NCBI GenBank assembly: GCA_947493265.1
Contig: CANLQL010000001.1
Coordinates: forward strand, 868,001-932,000
From: an uncultured Litoreibacter sp.
Lineage (GTDB): Bacteria > Pseudomonadota > Alphaproteobacteria > Rhodobacterales > Rhodobacteraceae
Reading direction: 5' to 3'
DNA: 64,000 nt
The first letter of the stretch is position 1. Each line of letters starts with the position of its first letter. The notes under the pieces were generated by a model. That model was not told the DNA's origin and made no database searches. It saw only the letters and a program-made list of their open reading frames with translations. Made by a program: the position numbers and the translations under genes. Shown piece after piece: positions 34,023 to 42,785 of this stretch.

Positions 34023-34208
34023 ATGGCAGCACTAACCGAAAAGACAGCCCTGCAAATCGCAGCTTTGCGCGAGACCGCGGGCGGAATTGAAAAGGTTGTC
34101 CAGCAAAGGCCAAAGGTTTCTTGCGGGATGGAGTGGGCGAAGGCCCGTATTGCAACAGTGCTGGGTGTGCCCCGCATTTTGCCCGGTAAAGACGGCTGGT
34201 ACATGTAG
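34023..34208 (+). CDS. Small hypothetical protein (61 aa)
   Basis: The ORF starting MAALTEKTALQ has an excellent CCGGAGGTT ribosome-binding site 4-8 bases upstream. The protein is helical, ends in LPGKDGWYM and contains one Cys (KVSCGMEW). It is divergent from the LuxR-type gene and about 100 bases before the acyl-CoA dehydrogenase start. It could be a small accessory protein of the pathway; no domain is recognised. Confidence 0.55.
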   Translation: MAALTEKTALQIAALRETAGGIEKVVQQRPKVSCGMEWAKARIATVLGVPRILPGKDGWYM

Positions 34209-34310
34209 CGGACCGCCAATCCGGGCCAGGTTTCTGCCGGAATACATCGTTCATTGTTGGTTTGGCGTCTTGGTGGTACCACTTCAGCAAGACCGCCTGC
34301 GAGGGACCTT

Positions 34311-35462
34311 ATGACTTCCGACCATTCCGAATTGCGCGATGCAATTGCCAAGCTTTGTGCGAATTATCCAGCTGACTATTGGCGCAAGCTGGACCGGGAC
34401 AAAGAATACCCGACAGAATTTGTTGAAGAACTTACCCGTGCGGGGTGGTTGTCTGTTCTGATCCCTGACGAATATGGCGGCGCGGGACTGCCGCTGTCTG
34501 CGGCGGCGGCAATTCTGGAGGAAATGCAGGCGCAAGGGTGCAATGGCGGCGCGTGCCATGCGCAAATGTATACGATGGGCACCTTGCTGCGGCATGGATC
34601 TGAGAATCAAAAGCAGACCTATCTGCCAAAGATCGCGTTGGGGGAGCTGCGCCTTCAAGCATTCGGCGTTACCGAACCCACTAGCGGCACTGACACTGGG
34701 GCATTGAAAACCACGGCGGTTCTGGACGGTGACACGTTCGTCATCAATGGTCAGAAAATCTGGACCAGCCGGGCAGAGCATTCCGACCTAATGATCTTGC
34801 TGGCGCGGACGACCCCGCTGCAAGACGGGATGAAGAAAACCCACGGGTTGTCGGTTATTCTGGTCGATATGCGCGATGCGATTGGCAATGGACTGACCAT
34901 CCGCCCGATCCGGACGATGATGAACCACGCCACAACCGAAGTCTTCTTCGACAACCTGCGCGTCCCTGCGAAAAACCTGATCGGCGAGGAAGGGAAAGGC
35001 TTTCGTTATATCCTGAGCGGTATGAACGCAGAACGTATTCTGATCGCTGCAGAATGTGTTGGGGATGCGAAGTGGTTTATCGAAAAATCAGTGGGTTACG
35101 CGAAGGACCGCAAGGTCTTTGACCGTGCAATAGGTCAGAACCAGGGTGTTCAGTTCCCGATCGCGAAAGCGTATGCCAATATGCGTGCGGCTGAGTTGAT
35201 GGTGAAAGAAGCGCTGCGGCTCTATGAGGCCGGCGAAAATCCGGGCGCGGAGGCGAACATGGCCAAGATGTTGGCCGCAGACGCCTCCTTTGAGGCCGCG
35301 AATGTCTGTGTGCAGACCCATGGCGGTTTTGGCTTTGCGGAGGAATTTGACGTGGAACGCAAGTTTCGCGAGACCCGGTTGTACCAAGTCGCGCCTATTT
35401 CGACGAATTTGATCCTGTCATATCTGTCAGAGCATGTTCTTGGCCTGCCAAGATCATACTAA
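34311..35462 (+). CDS. Acyl-CoA dehydrogenase
   Basis: The 383-residue flavoenzyme matches the acyl-CoA dehydrogenase family: TEPTSGTDTGALKT and GQKIWTSRAEHSD in the FAD-binding region, GMNAERILIAAECVG and the C-terminal QTHGGFGFAEEFDVER. It forms a 2,3-double bond in an acyl-CoA, feeding the hydratase encoded at the start of the cluster. The ATG with upstream GAGGGACC is chosen. The position after the regulators suggests it closes the cluster. Confidence 0.9.
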   Translation: MTSDHSELRDAIAKLCANYPADYWRKLDRDKEYPTEFVEELTRAGWLSVLIPDEYGGAGLPLSAAAAILEEMQAQGCNGGACHAQMYTMGTLLRHGSENQKQTYLPKIALGELRLQAFGVTEPTSGTDTGALKTTAVLDGDTFVINGQKIWTSRAEHSDLMILLARTTPLQDGMKKTHGLSVILVDMRDAIGNGLTIRPIRTMMNHATTEVFFDNLRVPAKNLIGEEGKGFRYILSGMNAERILIAAECVGDAKWFIEKSVGYAKDRKVFDRAIGQNQGVQFPIAKAYANMRAAELMVKEALRLYEAGENPGAEANMAKMLAADASFEAANVCVQTHGGFGFAEEFDVERKFRETRLYQVAPISTNLILSYLSEHVLGLPRSY

Positions 35463-35498
35463 AGCGCTGCTAGTTATTCGCGGGGGTTGGTGAGTTGA

Positions 35499-35915
35499 TC
35501 AGGCCTTGCGCAGGCGGATCACCACATCGACTTTCGAAATTTCCATGCCTTTGGGCGCGTGCGGCAGGGCTGCGATTTCAAGCTGTTCTTTGGGCGCGTC
35601 GGACAGTTTGCCGTCCTCTTCCCAGAAGAAATGCGGGTGATCATCGACCCGTGTGTCGAAATAGGATTTCGTCCCGTCGACCATAATCTCGCGGATCAGA
35701 CCGACATCGCAAAAGGCCTTGAGCGTGTTGTAAACGGTTGCCAGTGACACAGGTGCGTCGCTTTGCTTGACCGCATCATGCAGGCTTTCGGCCGTGACAT
35801 GACGGTGCTGGCCATCGCCGATCAACAGATCAGCCAAGGCCACACGTTGACGGGTCGGGCGCAGGCCTGCGCCGGCTAACCAGTCTGTGGGGCGTTGCAA
35901 TTGGGCTGCGCTCAT
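35499..35915 (-). CDS. irr: Fur-family regulator Irr
   Basis: The 138-residue Fur-type winged-helix protein has the AGLRPTRQRVALADLL recognition region, SLATVYNTLKAFCDVGLI and the histidine cluster DDHPHFFWEE. In Rhizobiales and Rhodobacterales Irr is an iron/heme-responsive regulator. It is divergent from fabA, the common arrangement in rhodobacters. Assignment rests on family length, motifs and the conserved neighbourhood; other Fur proteins (Mur, Zur) lack this context. Confidence 0.85.
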   Translation of the reverse strand: MSAAQLQRPTDWLAGAGLRPTRQRVALADLLIGDGQHRHVTAESLHDAVKQSDAPVSLATVYNTLKAFCDVGLIREIMVDGTKSYFDTRVDDHPHFFWEEDGKLSDAPKEQLEIAALPHAPKGMEISKVDVVIRLRKA

Positions 35916-35964
35916 CGGGTCCTAGTCCTTTGTCTCCCTACTTATATGGCGGTTTGTGCTGGTT

Positions 35965-35976
35965 TTTCAATTGAAA
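35965..35976. promoter_or_regulatory. Palindrome TTTCAATTGAAA in the irr-fabA gap
   Basis: A perfect 12-bp palindrome lies 50 bases upstream of irr and about 100 bases upstream of fabA. It does not match the Irr box known to me. It may be an operator for either divergent gene. Confidence 0.4.
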
Positions 35977-36075
35977 TTCAGTCGCAACTGGCCAAGTGCG
36001 GCACTTGCGCAGGGTCAAACGCCAATGCTAGACCTAAACTGAGGTAATTACACGATATATAGGGGGCAGGACCGC

Positions 36076-36585
36076 ATGGCGGATTTTCCGACAAGCTTTG
36101 ATAAGGACGCGCTGATCAAATGCGCCCAAGGGGACCTGTTTGGCCCCGGAAATGCACAATTGCCGATGCCTCCGATGCTTATGATGGACCGGATTACCGA
36201 GATTTCGGGCGATGGCGGGGCGCATGGAAAAGGCCATGTCCTGGCTGAATTCGATATTGATCCCAGCCTGTGGTTCTTCGATTGCCACTTCCCCGGCAAT
36301 CCGATCATGCCGGGCTGTCTTGGCCTGGACGGTCTTTGGCAGCTGACAGGCTTCAACCTTGGCTGGCGTGGCTGGCAGGGGCGCGGTTACGCGCTGGGCG
36401 TGGGCGAGGTCAAGCTGACCGGGATGGTGCGTCCGGATCGCAAGATGCTGACCTACAAGATCGACTTCACCAAAGCCATTCAGACCCGTCGCCTGACGAT
36501 GGGTGTTGCGGACGGTATCGTGGAAGCGGATGGTGAAGTGATCTACCAAGTGAAAGATATGAAAGTCGCGCTCTCTGAGAGCTGA
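36076..36585 (+). CDS. fabA: 3-hydroxydecanoyl-ACP dehydratase/isomerase FabA
   Basis: The 169-residue enzyme dehydrates 3-hydroxydecanoyl-ACP and isomerises trans-2- to cis-3-decenoyl-ACP, the branch point of anaerobic unsaturated fatty-acid synthesis. The active site is visible: H71 in [13 protein letters not shown] and D85 in LGLDGLWQ. It is followed by fabB at 18 bases and then fabI, as in related genomes. The length equals typical FabA. Confidence 0.97.
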   Translation: MADFPTSFDKDALIKCAQGDLFGPGNAQLPMPPMLMMDRITEISGDGGAHGKGHVLAEFDIDPSLWFFDCHFPGNPIMPGCLGLDGLWQLTGFNLGWRGWQGRGYALGVGEVKLTGMVRPDRKMLTYKIDFTKAIQTRRLTMGVADGIVEADGEVIYQVKDMKVALSES

Positions 36586-36603
36586 CAGAAGAAGGAGTAC
36601 GCC

Positions 36604-37833
36604 ATGCGTCGTGTCGTTGTCACCGGATTGGGGATCGTGTCTCCGATCGGCAATACTGCCGATGAGGTTACAGCCTCTTTGAAGGCCGGGAAGTCTGGCG
36701 TAGTGGCCAGCCCCGAGATGGCGGAGCATGGGTTTCGCAGTCAAGTCGCAGGGACGCTGAAGATCGACATCAAAGAACATGTCGACAAGCGCCGTTTGCG
36801 GTTCATGGGGCCGGGGGCCGCCTATGCACATATCGCGATGGAACAGGCGATTGCGGATGCCGGGCTGGACGAAAGCGACGTGGTGAACCCGCGCACGGGG
36901 TTGGTTGCAGGCTCTGGCGGGCCGTCGACATCGGCCATGCTGACCGCGCACCAATCGGTGCTAAGCACGGGGGCCACGAAGCGCATCGGACCTTTCGCGG
37001 TGCCAAAGACCATGAGCTCGACAATCTCGGCGAACTTGTCGACGGCGTTTCAGATTAAGGGGATCAACTATTCGATCACCTCGGCGTGCTCGACCTCGCT
37101 GCATTGTATCGGCAATGCGGCGGAACAGATCATGATGGGCAAGCAGGACGTCATGTTTGCTGGCGGCGGCGAAGAACTGGACTGGACGCTGTCCTGCCTG
37201 TTTGATGCGATGGGGGCGATGTCGTCGAAGTACAATGACACTCCCGAACGCGCGTCGCGCGCCTTTGACGCGGACCGCGACGGCTTCGTGATTGCTGGTG
37301 GCGGTGGCATGGTCGTGCTGGAAGAACTGGAGAGGGCGAAGGCCCGTGGGGCAAAGATTTACGCAGAAGTGACCGGGTTGGGGGCCACATCAGATGGTGC
37401 CGACATGGTGGCCCCGTCCGGCGAAGGTGGCGAACGGGCCATGCGGCTTGCGCTGCAAACAATCCCGGAGGGTCGTTCGGTCAGCTACATCAACGCGCAT
37501 GGCACATCGACCCCCGTTGGGGATGTTGGTGAAGTTGAAGCTGTGCGCCGGGTCTTCGGCGAAGGCTCCACCCCGCCAATTTCGTCAACCAAGTCGATGA
37601 CGGGTCACAGCCAAGGTGCGACCGGTGCGCAGGAGGCGATCTATTGCCTGCTGATGCTTGACGGTGATTTCATAGCCCCTTCGATCAATGTGGAGACTTT
37701 GGACCCCGCCCTGAACCCTGCCGAGATCGCGACCTCGCTGGTTGAAAATGCGGGGCTTGATACGGTGATGACCAACTCTTTCGGGTTTGGTGGCACGAAT
37801 GGATCAATGTTGCTGAGTAAGTTTGAGGGCTAG
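36604..37833 (+). CDS. fabB: Beta-ketoacyl-ACP synthase I FabB
   Basis: The 409-residue thiolase-fold enzyme elongates the cis-decenoyl-ACP made by FabA. The nucleophile is C162 in [10 protein letters not shown]; the two active-site histidines are in [11 protein letters not shown] and TGHSQGATG. The start has the GAAGGAG ribosome-binding site. The next gene fabI starts directly after the stop codon. Confidence 0.96.
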   Translation: MRRVVVTGLGIVSPIGNTADEVTASLKAGKSGVVASPEMAEHGFRSQVAGTLKIDIKEHVDKRRLRFMGPGAAYAHIAMEQAIADAGLDESDVVNPRTGLVAGSGGPSTSAMLTAHQSVLSTGATKRIGPFAVPKTMSSTISANLSTAFQIKGINYSITSACSTSLHCIGNAAEQIMMGKQDVMFAGGGEELDWTLSCLFDAMGAMSSKYNDTPERASRAFDADRDGFVIAGGGGMVVLEELERAKARGAKIYAEVTGLGATSDGADMVAPSGEGGERAMRLALQTIPEGRSVSYINAHGTSTPVGDVGEVEAVRRVFGEGSTPPISSTKSMTGHSQGATGAQEAIYCLLMLDGDFIAPSINVETLDPALNPAEIATSLVENAGLDTVMTNSFGFGGTNGSMLLSKFEG

Positions 37834-38622
37834 ATGATGGGTTCAATGCAAGGCAAGCGCGGCCTGATCATGGGGGTCGCCAACGAACGGTCCATCGCCT
37901 GGGGGATCGCCAAAGCCATGGCAGAAGCAGGTGCCGATCTGGCGTTTTCCTATCAGGGTGAAGGCTTCGGCAAACGGGTAGAACCCTTGGCAGCCAGCGT
38001 CGGGTCCAGTCTGATGGTAGATGTCGATGTGACGGACGATGCGTCGCTTGATGCGTGTTTCGCAAAGCTGCAAAAGGAATGGGGCAGACTGGATTTTATC
38101 GTCCATGCGATTGCTTTTTCAGACAAAAATGAGCTGACCGGTCGATTTGTCGATACCAGCCGGGACAATTTCAAGAACTCGCTCGCGATTTCCTGCTATT
38201 CGCTGATCGATGTGGCGCGCCGGGGCGCTCCGATGATGACGGATGGCGGCACGATCCTGACGCTGACCTATCAGGGGTCAAACCGCGTGACGCCATTCTA
38301 CAATGTCATGGGGGTGGCGAAAGCCGCTTTGGAAAGTTCCGTGCGGTATCTGGCCAATGATCTTGGACCCGATGGGATCCGTGTCAACGCGATTTCACCT
38401 GGGCCAATGAAGACCCTTGCCGGGGCTGCGATTGGTGGGGCACGCAAGACATTCAAACACACCGATGCCAACGCACCGATGCGTGCAAATGCAACGCTGG
38501 AGGCCGTGGGTGGCACAGCGGTTTATCTGGCGTCAGATGCAGGTGCGTGCACCACCGGCGAGATTATTCGCGTCGATGGTGGCTATCATGTTCTGGGGAT
38601 GCCGCAGAGCGAAAACCTGTAA
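37834..38622 (+). CDS. fabI: Enoyl-ACP reductase FabI
   Basis: The 262-residue SDR-type reductase completes each elongation round with NADH. The motifs are GVANERSIAWGIA (cofactor), LTYQGSNRVTPFYNVMGVAKAALE (Tyr/Lys active site) and the substrate-loop region AGAAIGG. It starts at the ATG right after the fabB stop. A second in-frame ATG giving MQGKRGL 15 bases later is possible. Sensitivity to triclosan-type inhibitors is expected from the family. Confidence 0.95.
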   Translation: MMGSMQGKRGLIMGVANERSIAWGIAKAMAEAGADLAFSYQGEGFGKRVEPLAASVGSSLMVDVDVTDDASLDACFAKLQKEWGRLDFIVHAIAFSDKNELTGRFVDTSRDNFKNSLAISCYSLIDVARRGAPMMTDGGTILTLTYQGSNRVTPFYNVMGVAKAALESSVRYLANDLGPDGIRVNAISPGPMKTLAGAAIGGARKTFKHTDANAPMRANATLEAVGGTAVYLASDAGACTTGEIIRVDGGYHVLGMPQSENL

Positions 38623-38646
38623 AACAGCGCCCCCCAGGCCGACGTC

Positions 38647-39024
38647 TTAGACAGAGGTCATGATCCCAAGGGCAGCACCGCCGGGATCGGCGACGATTGC
38701 AATTCGGCCAACGCCTTCAACGTCAAAGGGTGCGCGGTAAATCTGCCCGCCACTGGCTTCGGTTTGCTTGACCGCAGTATCCACATCATCGACGGCCAGA
38801 TAGGTCAGCCAATGGGCGGGTGTGTCGTCCATTCCCGGCATCCCTGTCATGTCCATGACACCTGCGACCATTGTGTCGCCGAGCTTGCCGATGTGATAGT
38901 CGCCTTCTCCCATGTCGACGGTCTCAATCGTCCAGCCGCACATGTCTTTGTAGTATGCCAGTGCCTTGTCCAGATCGCGGGTCATCAACTCGCTCCAGCA
39001 GACGGTTCCATGTGTCTCACTCAT
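38647..39024 (-). CDS. VOC-family protein
   Basis: The 125-residue glyoxalase/bleomycin-resistance-fold protein starts at the ATG giving MSETHGTVCW. The segments LDKALAYYKDMCGW and YRAPFDVEGVGRIAIVADPGGAALGIM are typical of the hydroxylase-like VOC group whose substrates are unknown. It faces fabI convergently and is divergent from the dehalogenase operon. Confidence 0.8.
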   Translation of the reverse strand: MSETHGTVCWSELMTRDLDKALAYYKDMCGWTIETVDMGEGDYHIGKLGDTMVAGVMDMTGMPGMDDTPAHWLTYLAVDDVDTAVKQTEASGGQIYRAPFDVEGVGRIAIVADPGGAALGIMTSV

Positions 39025-39125
39025 GCCAATTCCTCCGTTAGTGATCGGGCGAGCGTAGCACGAATTGGCCGTTTTCCTTAGCCCCTGTCTGTGCCAAGCT
39101 GATCTCAACTGCCAGGAGAAGCGAT

Positions 39126-39803
39126 ATGCCGTTCACCACATATGTTTTCGACGCTTACGGAACCCTGTTTGACGTTGCTGCCGCGGCGCGCGAGGCGTCA
39201 GAAGAACCGGGGCGGGACGCGTTGGCAAAGGTTTGGCAAAAGCTTGCGAGCGATTGGCGTTTGAAGCAGTTGCAATACACCTGGTTGCGGGCGGTCACTG
39301 GGGATCACACCGATTTCTGGGATGTGACGCAAGACGGTCTTGATTGGGCGATGGAGGCTTCGGGACTGGACGACCCCGAACTGCGCGAGCGCTTGTTGCA
39401 GCTTTACTGGGAATTGTCCGCCTACAGGGAAGTGCCAGAAATGCTGGGCCGATTGAAAGCGGCAGGGCATACAACGGCGATCCTGTCGAACGGGTCGCCC
39501 GATATGCTGAACGGCGCCGTGCAATCGGCTGGTTTGGGCGAGGTTCTGGATGATGTCCTCAGCGTGCAGGATGTTGGGGTCTTCAAGCCACATGCATCTG
39601 TGTACGATCTGGTGGGCAAGCGGTTTGGCTGTGCAAAATCCGACGTGTTGTTCGTATCGTCAAATGGCTGGGATGCGGGCTGTGCGACCGGATACGGGTT
39701 TACGACGGCTTGGGTCAATCGCGCCGCGGAGCCTGTGGACAGGCTTCCGTGGGTGCCAAAACACATCCTGTCTAACCTCACCACAATTCCGGAGCTTGCC
39801 TGA
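39126..39803 (+). CDS. Haloacid dehalogenase type II
   Basis: The 225-residue HAD enzyme begins with the nucleophile motif VFDAYGTLFD (D9), has SNGSPDML with the second motif serine, K in VFKPHASVY and SSNGWDAGCATGYGF (the acidic motif with D). The pattern is that of (S)-2-haloacid dehalogenases, which hydrolyse 2-haloacids to 2-hydroxyacids. Marine halogenated acids are plausible substrates, though some HADs of this type act on other compounds. It overlaps the next gene by one base. Confidence 0.85.
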   Translation: MPFTTYVFDAYGTLFDVAAAAREASEEPGRDALAKVWQKLASDWRLKQLQYTWLRAVTGDHTDFWDVTQDGLDWAMEASGLDDPELRERLLQLYWELSAYREVPEMLGRLKAAGHTTAILSNGSPDMLNGAVQSAGLGEVLDDVLSVQDVGVFKPHASVYDLVGKRFGCAKSDVLFVSSNGWDAGCATGYGFTTAWVNRAAEPVDRLPWVPKHILSNLTTIPELA

Positions 39804-40624
39804 TGGCCGAATTTGTCACCTCTGACGGGGTCCGGCTGTATTATGATGAGGTTGGCGAAGGCACGCCACTGCTGTGCCTGTCAGGGCTGACGCGGAACTC
39901 TTCTGATTTCGACTATGCGTTGCCTTTCTTGGATGGTTGTCGCGTGATCCGCTTGGACTACCGTGGCCGCGGGAAGTCGGATTGGGCCCCGTATCAAACC
40001 TATACGATCCCGCGTGAAGCGCTTGATGCGGTAGAGCTGCTGGATCATCTGGGGCTTGAGAAGGCGGCGGTTCTGGGAACCTCACGTGGTGGATTGATAG
40101 CCATGGTCTTGGCCGCGACCGCAAAAGCCCGGCTCAGCGGCGCGTGTCTGGTCGATATCGGACCGGATCTGATGGATGCAGGCCTCGACACCATTCGCGG
40201 CTATATCGGGCGCAATCCTGTGCAAAAGACCTACGCAGAAGCGGTTGAAATGCGCGCGAACCTGATGCCGGGCTTTCACAACGTCCCAGACAGCAGGTGG
40301 GAGGAGGAAGTGCGCAGGCACTACGTGGAAACGGATGCGGGCTTGCAGATAAATTATGATCCGGCACTGCGTGATGCGGTCCTTGAAGCAGGCACGCAGC
40401 CCATGCCGGATCTCTGGCCACTATTTGATGCGTTTGCGGGCCTGCCTTTGGCGTTGATCCGCGGGGAGAATTCAAACCTTCTCAGCGTGGCGACAACCCT
40501 GGAGATGCGCAAACGAAGACCGGACATGATCTTTGCCGATATCCCTGACCGGGCCCATGTACCATTTCTGGACGAGCCGGGGTCGGTCGCCGTCCTTCAA
40601 CAATTTATTGCGGAATTGCCATGA
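39803..40624 (+). CDS. Alpha/beta hydrolase
   Basis: The 273-residue hydrolase has the nucleophile S94 in LGTSRGG and the oxyanion region CLSGLTRNSSD. The likely acid and histidine are near the end (PDRAHVPFLDEP). Its substrate is unknown. The gene overlaps both neighbours (ATGG/ATGA), so it is translated with the dehalogenase and the dehydratase. Confidence 0.82.
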   Translation: MAEFVTSDGVRLYYDEVGEGTPLLCLSGLTRNSSDFDYALPFLDGCRVIRLDYRGRGKSDWAPYQTYTIPREALDAVELLDHLGLEKAAVLGTSRGGLIAMVLAATAKARLSGACLVDIGPDLMDAGLDTIRGYIGRNPVQKTYAEAVEMRANLMPGFHNVPDSRWEEEVRRHYVETDAGLQINYDPALRDAVLEAGTQPMPDLWPLFDAFAGLPLALIRGENSNLLSVATTLEMRKRRPDMIFADIPDRAHVPFLDEPGSVAVLQQFIAELP

Positions 40625-41601
40625 ATATCGACATGATTGAAGCTGCGGCCAAACGCCTGAAGGGGAACGCACGCGTAACCCCACTTCTGTCGTCCCCGTT
40701 TCTGGACGAGATCGCCAGCAGGCAGGTGTTTTTAAAGGTGGAAGCGCTGCAACACACGGGTTCTTTCAAGTTTCGTGGGGGTTGGTCCGCCGTTTCCGCA
40801 CTAACGGATAATGCGCTGAAAGCTGGTGTGATCGCGTTTTCCTCGGGCAATCACGCGCAAGGTGTCGCGCTGGCGGCCCGGGCGCATGGCACAAGCGCTG
40901 TGATCATCATGCCCGCTGACGCGCCACAGTCCAAAATCGACAACACGCGGGATCTGGGGGCGGAGGTTGTGCTTTATGATCGCGCCAGCGAGGACCGGGA
41001 TGAAATTGGGGACAGATTGTCCCGCGATCGCGGTCTGACGCTTATCAAACCCTTTGATGAGCCGCAGGTGATCGCCGGACAAGGCTCCGTCGGGTTGGAA
41101 ATAGCGCAGCAGGCGGCCAATGAAGGCATCACAGAGGCCGACGTTCTGGTGTGTTGCGGTGGCGGTGGTTTGACCTCTGGGGTTGCGCTGGCCTTGGAGG
41201 CGAAAGCCCCCGGTCTGCGGGCGCGCCCGGTAGAGCCGGAAGGCTTTGATGACGTCACCCGGTCGCTGGAGGCGGGGCAGATTTTGCGAAACCCCAAAAC
41301 CTCCGGGTCGATTTGCGACGCGATCATCACACCGCAGCCGGGCGATCTGACATTTCCGATCATGCAGCGCTTGTGCGGACCTGGAATTGTCGTACCGGAA
41401 GACGACTGTCTGCGTGCTATGGCGGCAGCTTTTTCGCGGCTAAAAGTAGTTCTGGAACCCGGCGGGGCGATTGCGTTGGCAGCGGCCCTTTACCATGGCG
41501 ATCAAGTCGCCGGAGACGCCGTGATCGCAGTCGCATCGGGTGGCAATGTAGATGCGGATATGTTCCAGACCGCGCTGACAAAATATGGAGACGGCTCATG
41601 A
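40621..41601 (+). CDS. Threonine/serine dehydratase-like PLP enzyme
   Basis: The 326-residue fold-type II PLP enzyme has the Schiff-base lysine K50 in GSFKFRGGW, the SSGNHAQGVALAA segment and the phosphate loop CCGGGGLTSG. It should deaminate threonine or serine to a keto acid, or racemise a related amino acid. It overlaps the hydrolase gene and the next gene by four bases each. No ACT domain is present, so it is the catabolic (unregulated) type. Confidence 0.86.
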   Translation: MNIDMIEAAAKRLKGNARVTPLLSSPFLDEIASRQVFLKVEALQHTGSFKFRGGWSAVSALTDNALKAGVIAFSSGNHAQGVALAARAHGTSAVIIMPADAPQSKIDNTRDLGAEVVLYDRASEDRDEIGDRLSRDRGLTLIKPFDEPQVIAGQGSVGLEIAQQAANEGITEADVLVCCGGGGLTSGVALALEAKAPGLRARPVEPEGFDDVTRSLEAGQILRNPKTSGSICDAIITPQPGDLTFPIMQRLCGPGIVVPEDDCLRAMAAAFSRLKVVLEPGGAIALAAALYHGDQVAGDAVIAVASGGNVDADMFQTALTKYGDGS

Positions 41602-42785
41602 CAGAATTTTCAATCGCCAGTTTCAATGTCAAAAATCTGATCGGTCCAGAGCAGGAATATTACAAGTTTGAGCAATATACGGTCGAAGAACATGCCTGGA
41701 AGCAGGACTGGTTGTCCGACCAGCTTCTGAGCATGGACGCCGATATCGTTGGGTTTCAGGAAATCTTTGACGAAGGTGCGTTGCAAGCTGTCATTGATGA
41801 TGCTGACCGCAAAGGGGCGATGATCAATGAAGATGTCGTGCCGGACCCGTCCAAGCGCTACGCGCGAAAAGCGATTTTCAGGAAGCTGAAATATGACGGC
41901 TATCGCCATGCAAACTTGGCAATAGCCCCGAACATCAATGACGGTGAACCGGGGCAAAGACGTCCGGGCGTCGCGATCCTGTCGCGGTTTGAATTTGCTG
42001 AACCTCCTGTTGTTATTCAGGATATTTCGCCGGCGGTGCAAATCCCGTTCGGGCTGATGGCTGGAGGGGATGCGGGCAGCTTCACGCTGGATCGGCTGTC
42101 CCGCCCGATCCTCAAAGCCCGCATCAAGGTGGGTGATCAGGTGATCACGGTGTTCAACTGCCACCTGAAATCGAAGCTGGGGGAATTTATTCGTGGCGCA
42201 GATGGTACCGTCCCAGAAGCCGATTTGCTTGACTATGATCCGGTTGGCAGGGCGATGGGGTCGCTGCGGGCGACCGTGCGCCGGATGGCGGAAGCTTGGG
42301 CGTTGCGTCGTCTGATTGTCGAAGAACTTGAACTGGGGCGTCCCGTGATGGCCTTGGGGGATTTCAACGATGGGGAACACGCAGTATCCTCAGAAATTAT
42401 CTCGGGGGAAGTGCCGTTCCGCAATTATTCGTGGATTCGTCGTCACAATGCCAAGCGGGCAAACGATCGATACACCGATGCAGAGAACGTGCAGATCCAA
42501 GCCGCGATGAACCGGGTCAGGATGCAGTCCTGCGAGAAGCTATTTGTGCAGAAATCCTTGCGGGACATGGTGTTTACCACCGCGTTTGGCGGCGTGTTCG
42601 AAAGCATCGACCAGATTTACCTGTCCCCACATTTCACCGGCGGTGTCGGGCAAATTGGCGAGATGGAGTATTATTCGGTTCTAAACGATCACCTGACGGA
42701 TGGCTCCCATCCGGAGGCACCGTACAACAAGCTTGCCTCAGACCACGGACAGATTATGGCGCATCTTCGGCTTTGGAGCGATTGA
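41598..42785 (+). CDS. Endonuclease/exonuclease/phosphatase-family protein
   Basis: The 395-residue protein has the EEP fold: FSIASFNVKNL at the start, GFQEI (the metal-binding Glu), FNCHLKSK (His) and MALGDFND (Asp/Asn), with the final DHGQIMAHL. The ATG overlaps the dehydratase stop (ATGA). Substrate may be nucleic acid or a phosphodiester; no signal peptide is visible. The longer upstream frame belongs to the dehydratase gene in another frame. Its 3' end overlaps the convergent MFS gene by 32 bases. Confidence 0.82.
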   Translation: MTEFSIASFNVKNLIGPEQEYYKFEQYTVEEHAWKQDWLSDQLLSMDADIVGFQEIFDEGALQAVIDDADRKGAMINEDVVPDPSKRYARKAIFRKLKYDGYRHANLAIAPNINDGEPGQRRPGVAILSRFEFAEPPVVIQDISPAVQIPFGLMAGGDAGSFTLDRLSRPILKARIKVGDQVITVFNCHLKSKLGEFIRGADGTVPEADLLDYDPVGRAMGSLRATVRRMAEAWALRRLIVEELELGRPVMALGDFNDGEHAVSSEIISGEVPFRNYSWIRRHNAKRANDRYTDAENVQIQAAMNRVRMQSCEKLFVQKSLRDMVFTTAFGGVFESIDQIYLSPHFTGGVGQIGEMEYYSVLNDHLTDGSHPEAPYNKLASDHGQIMAHLRLWSD

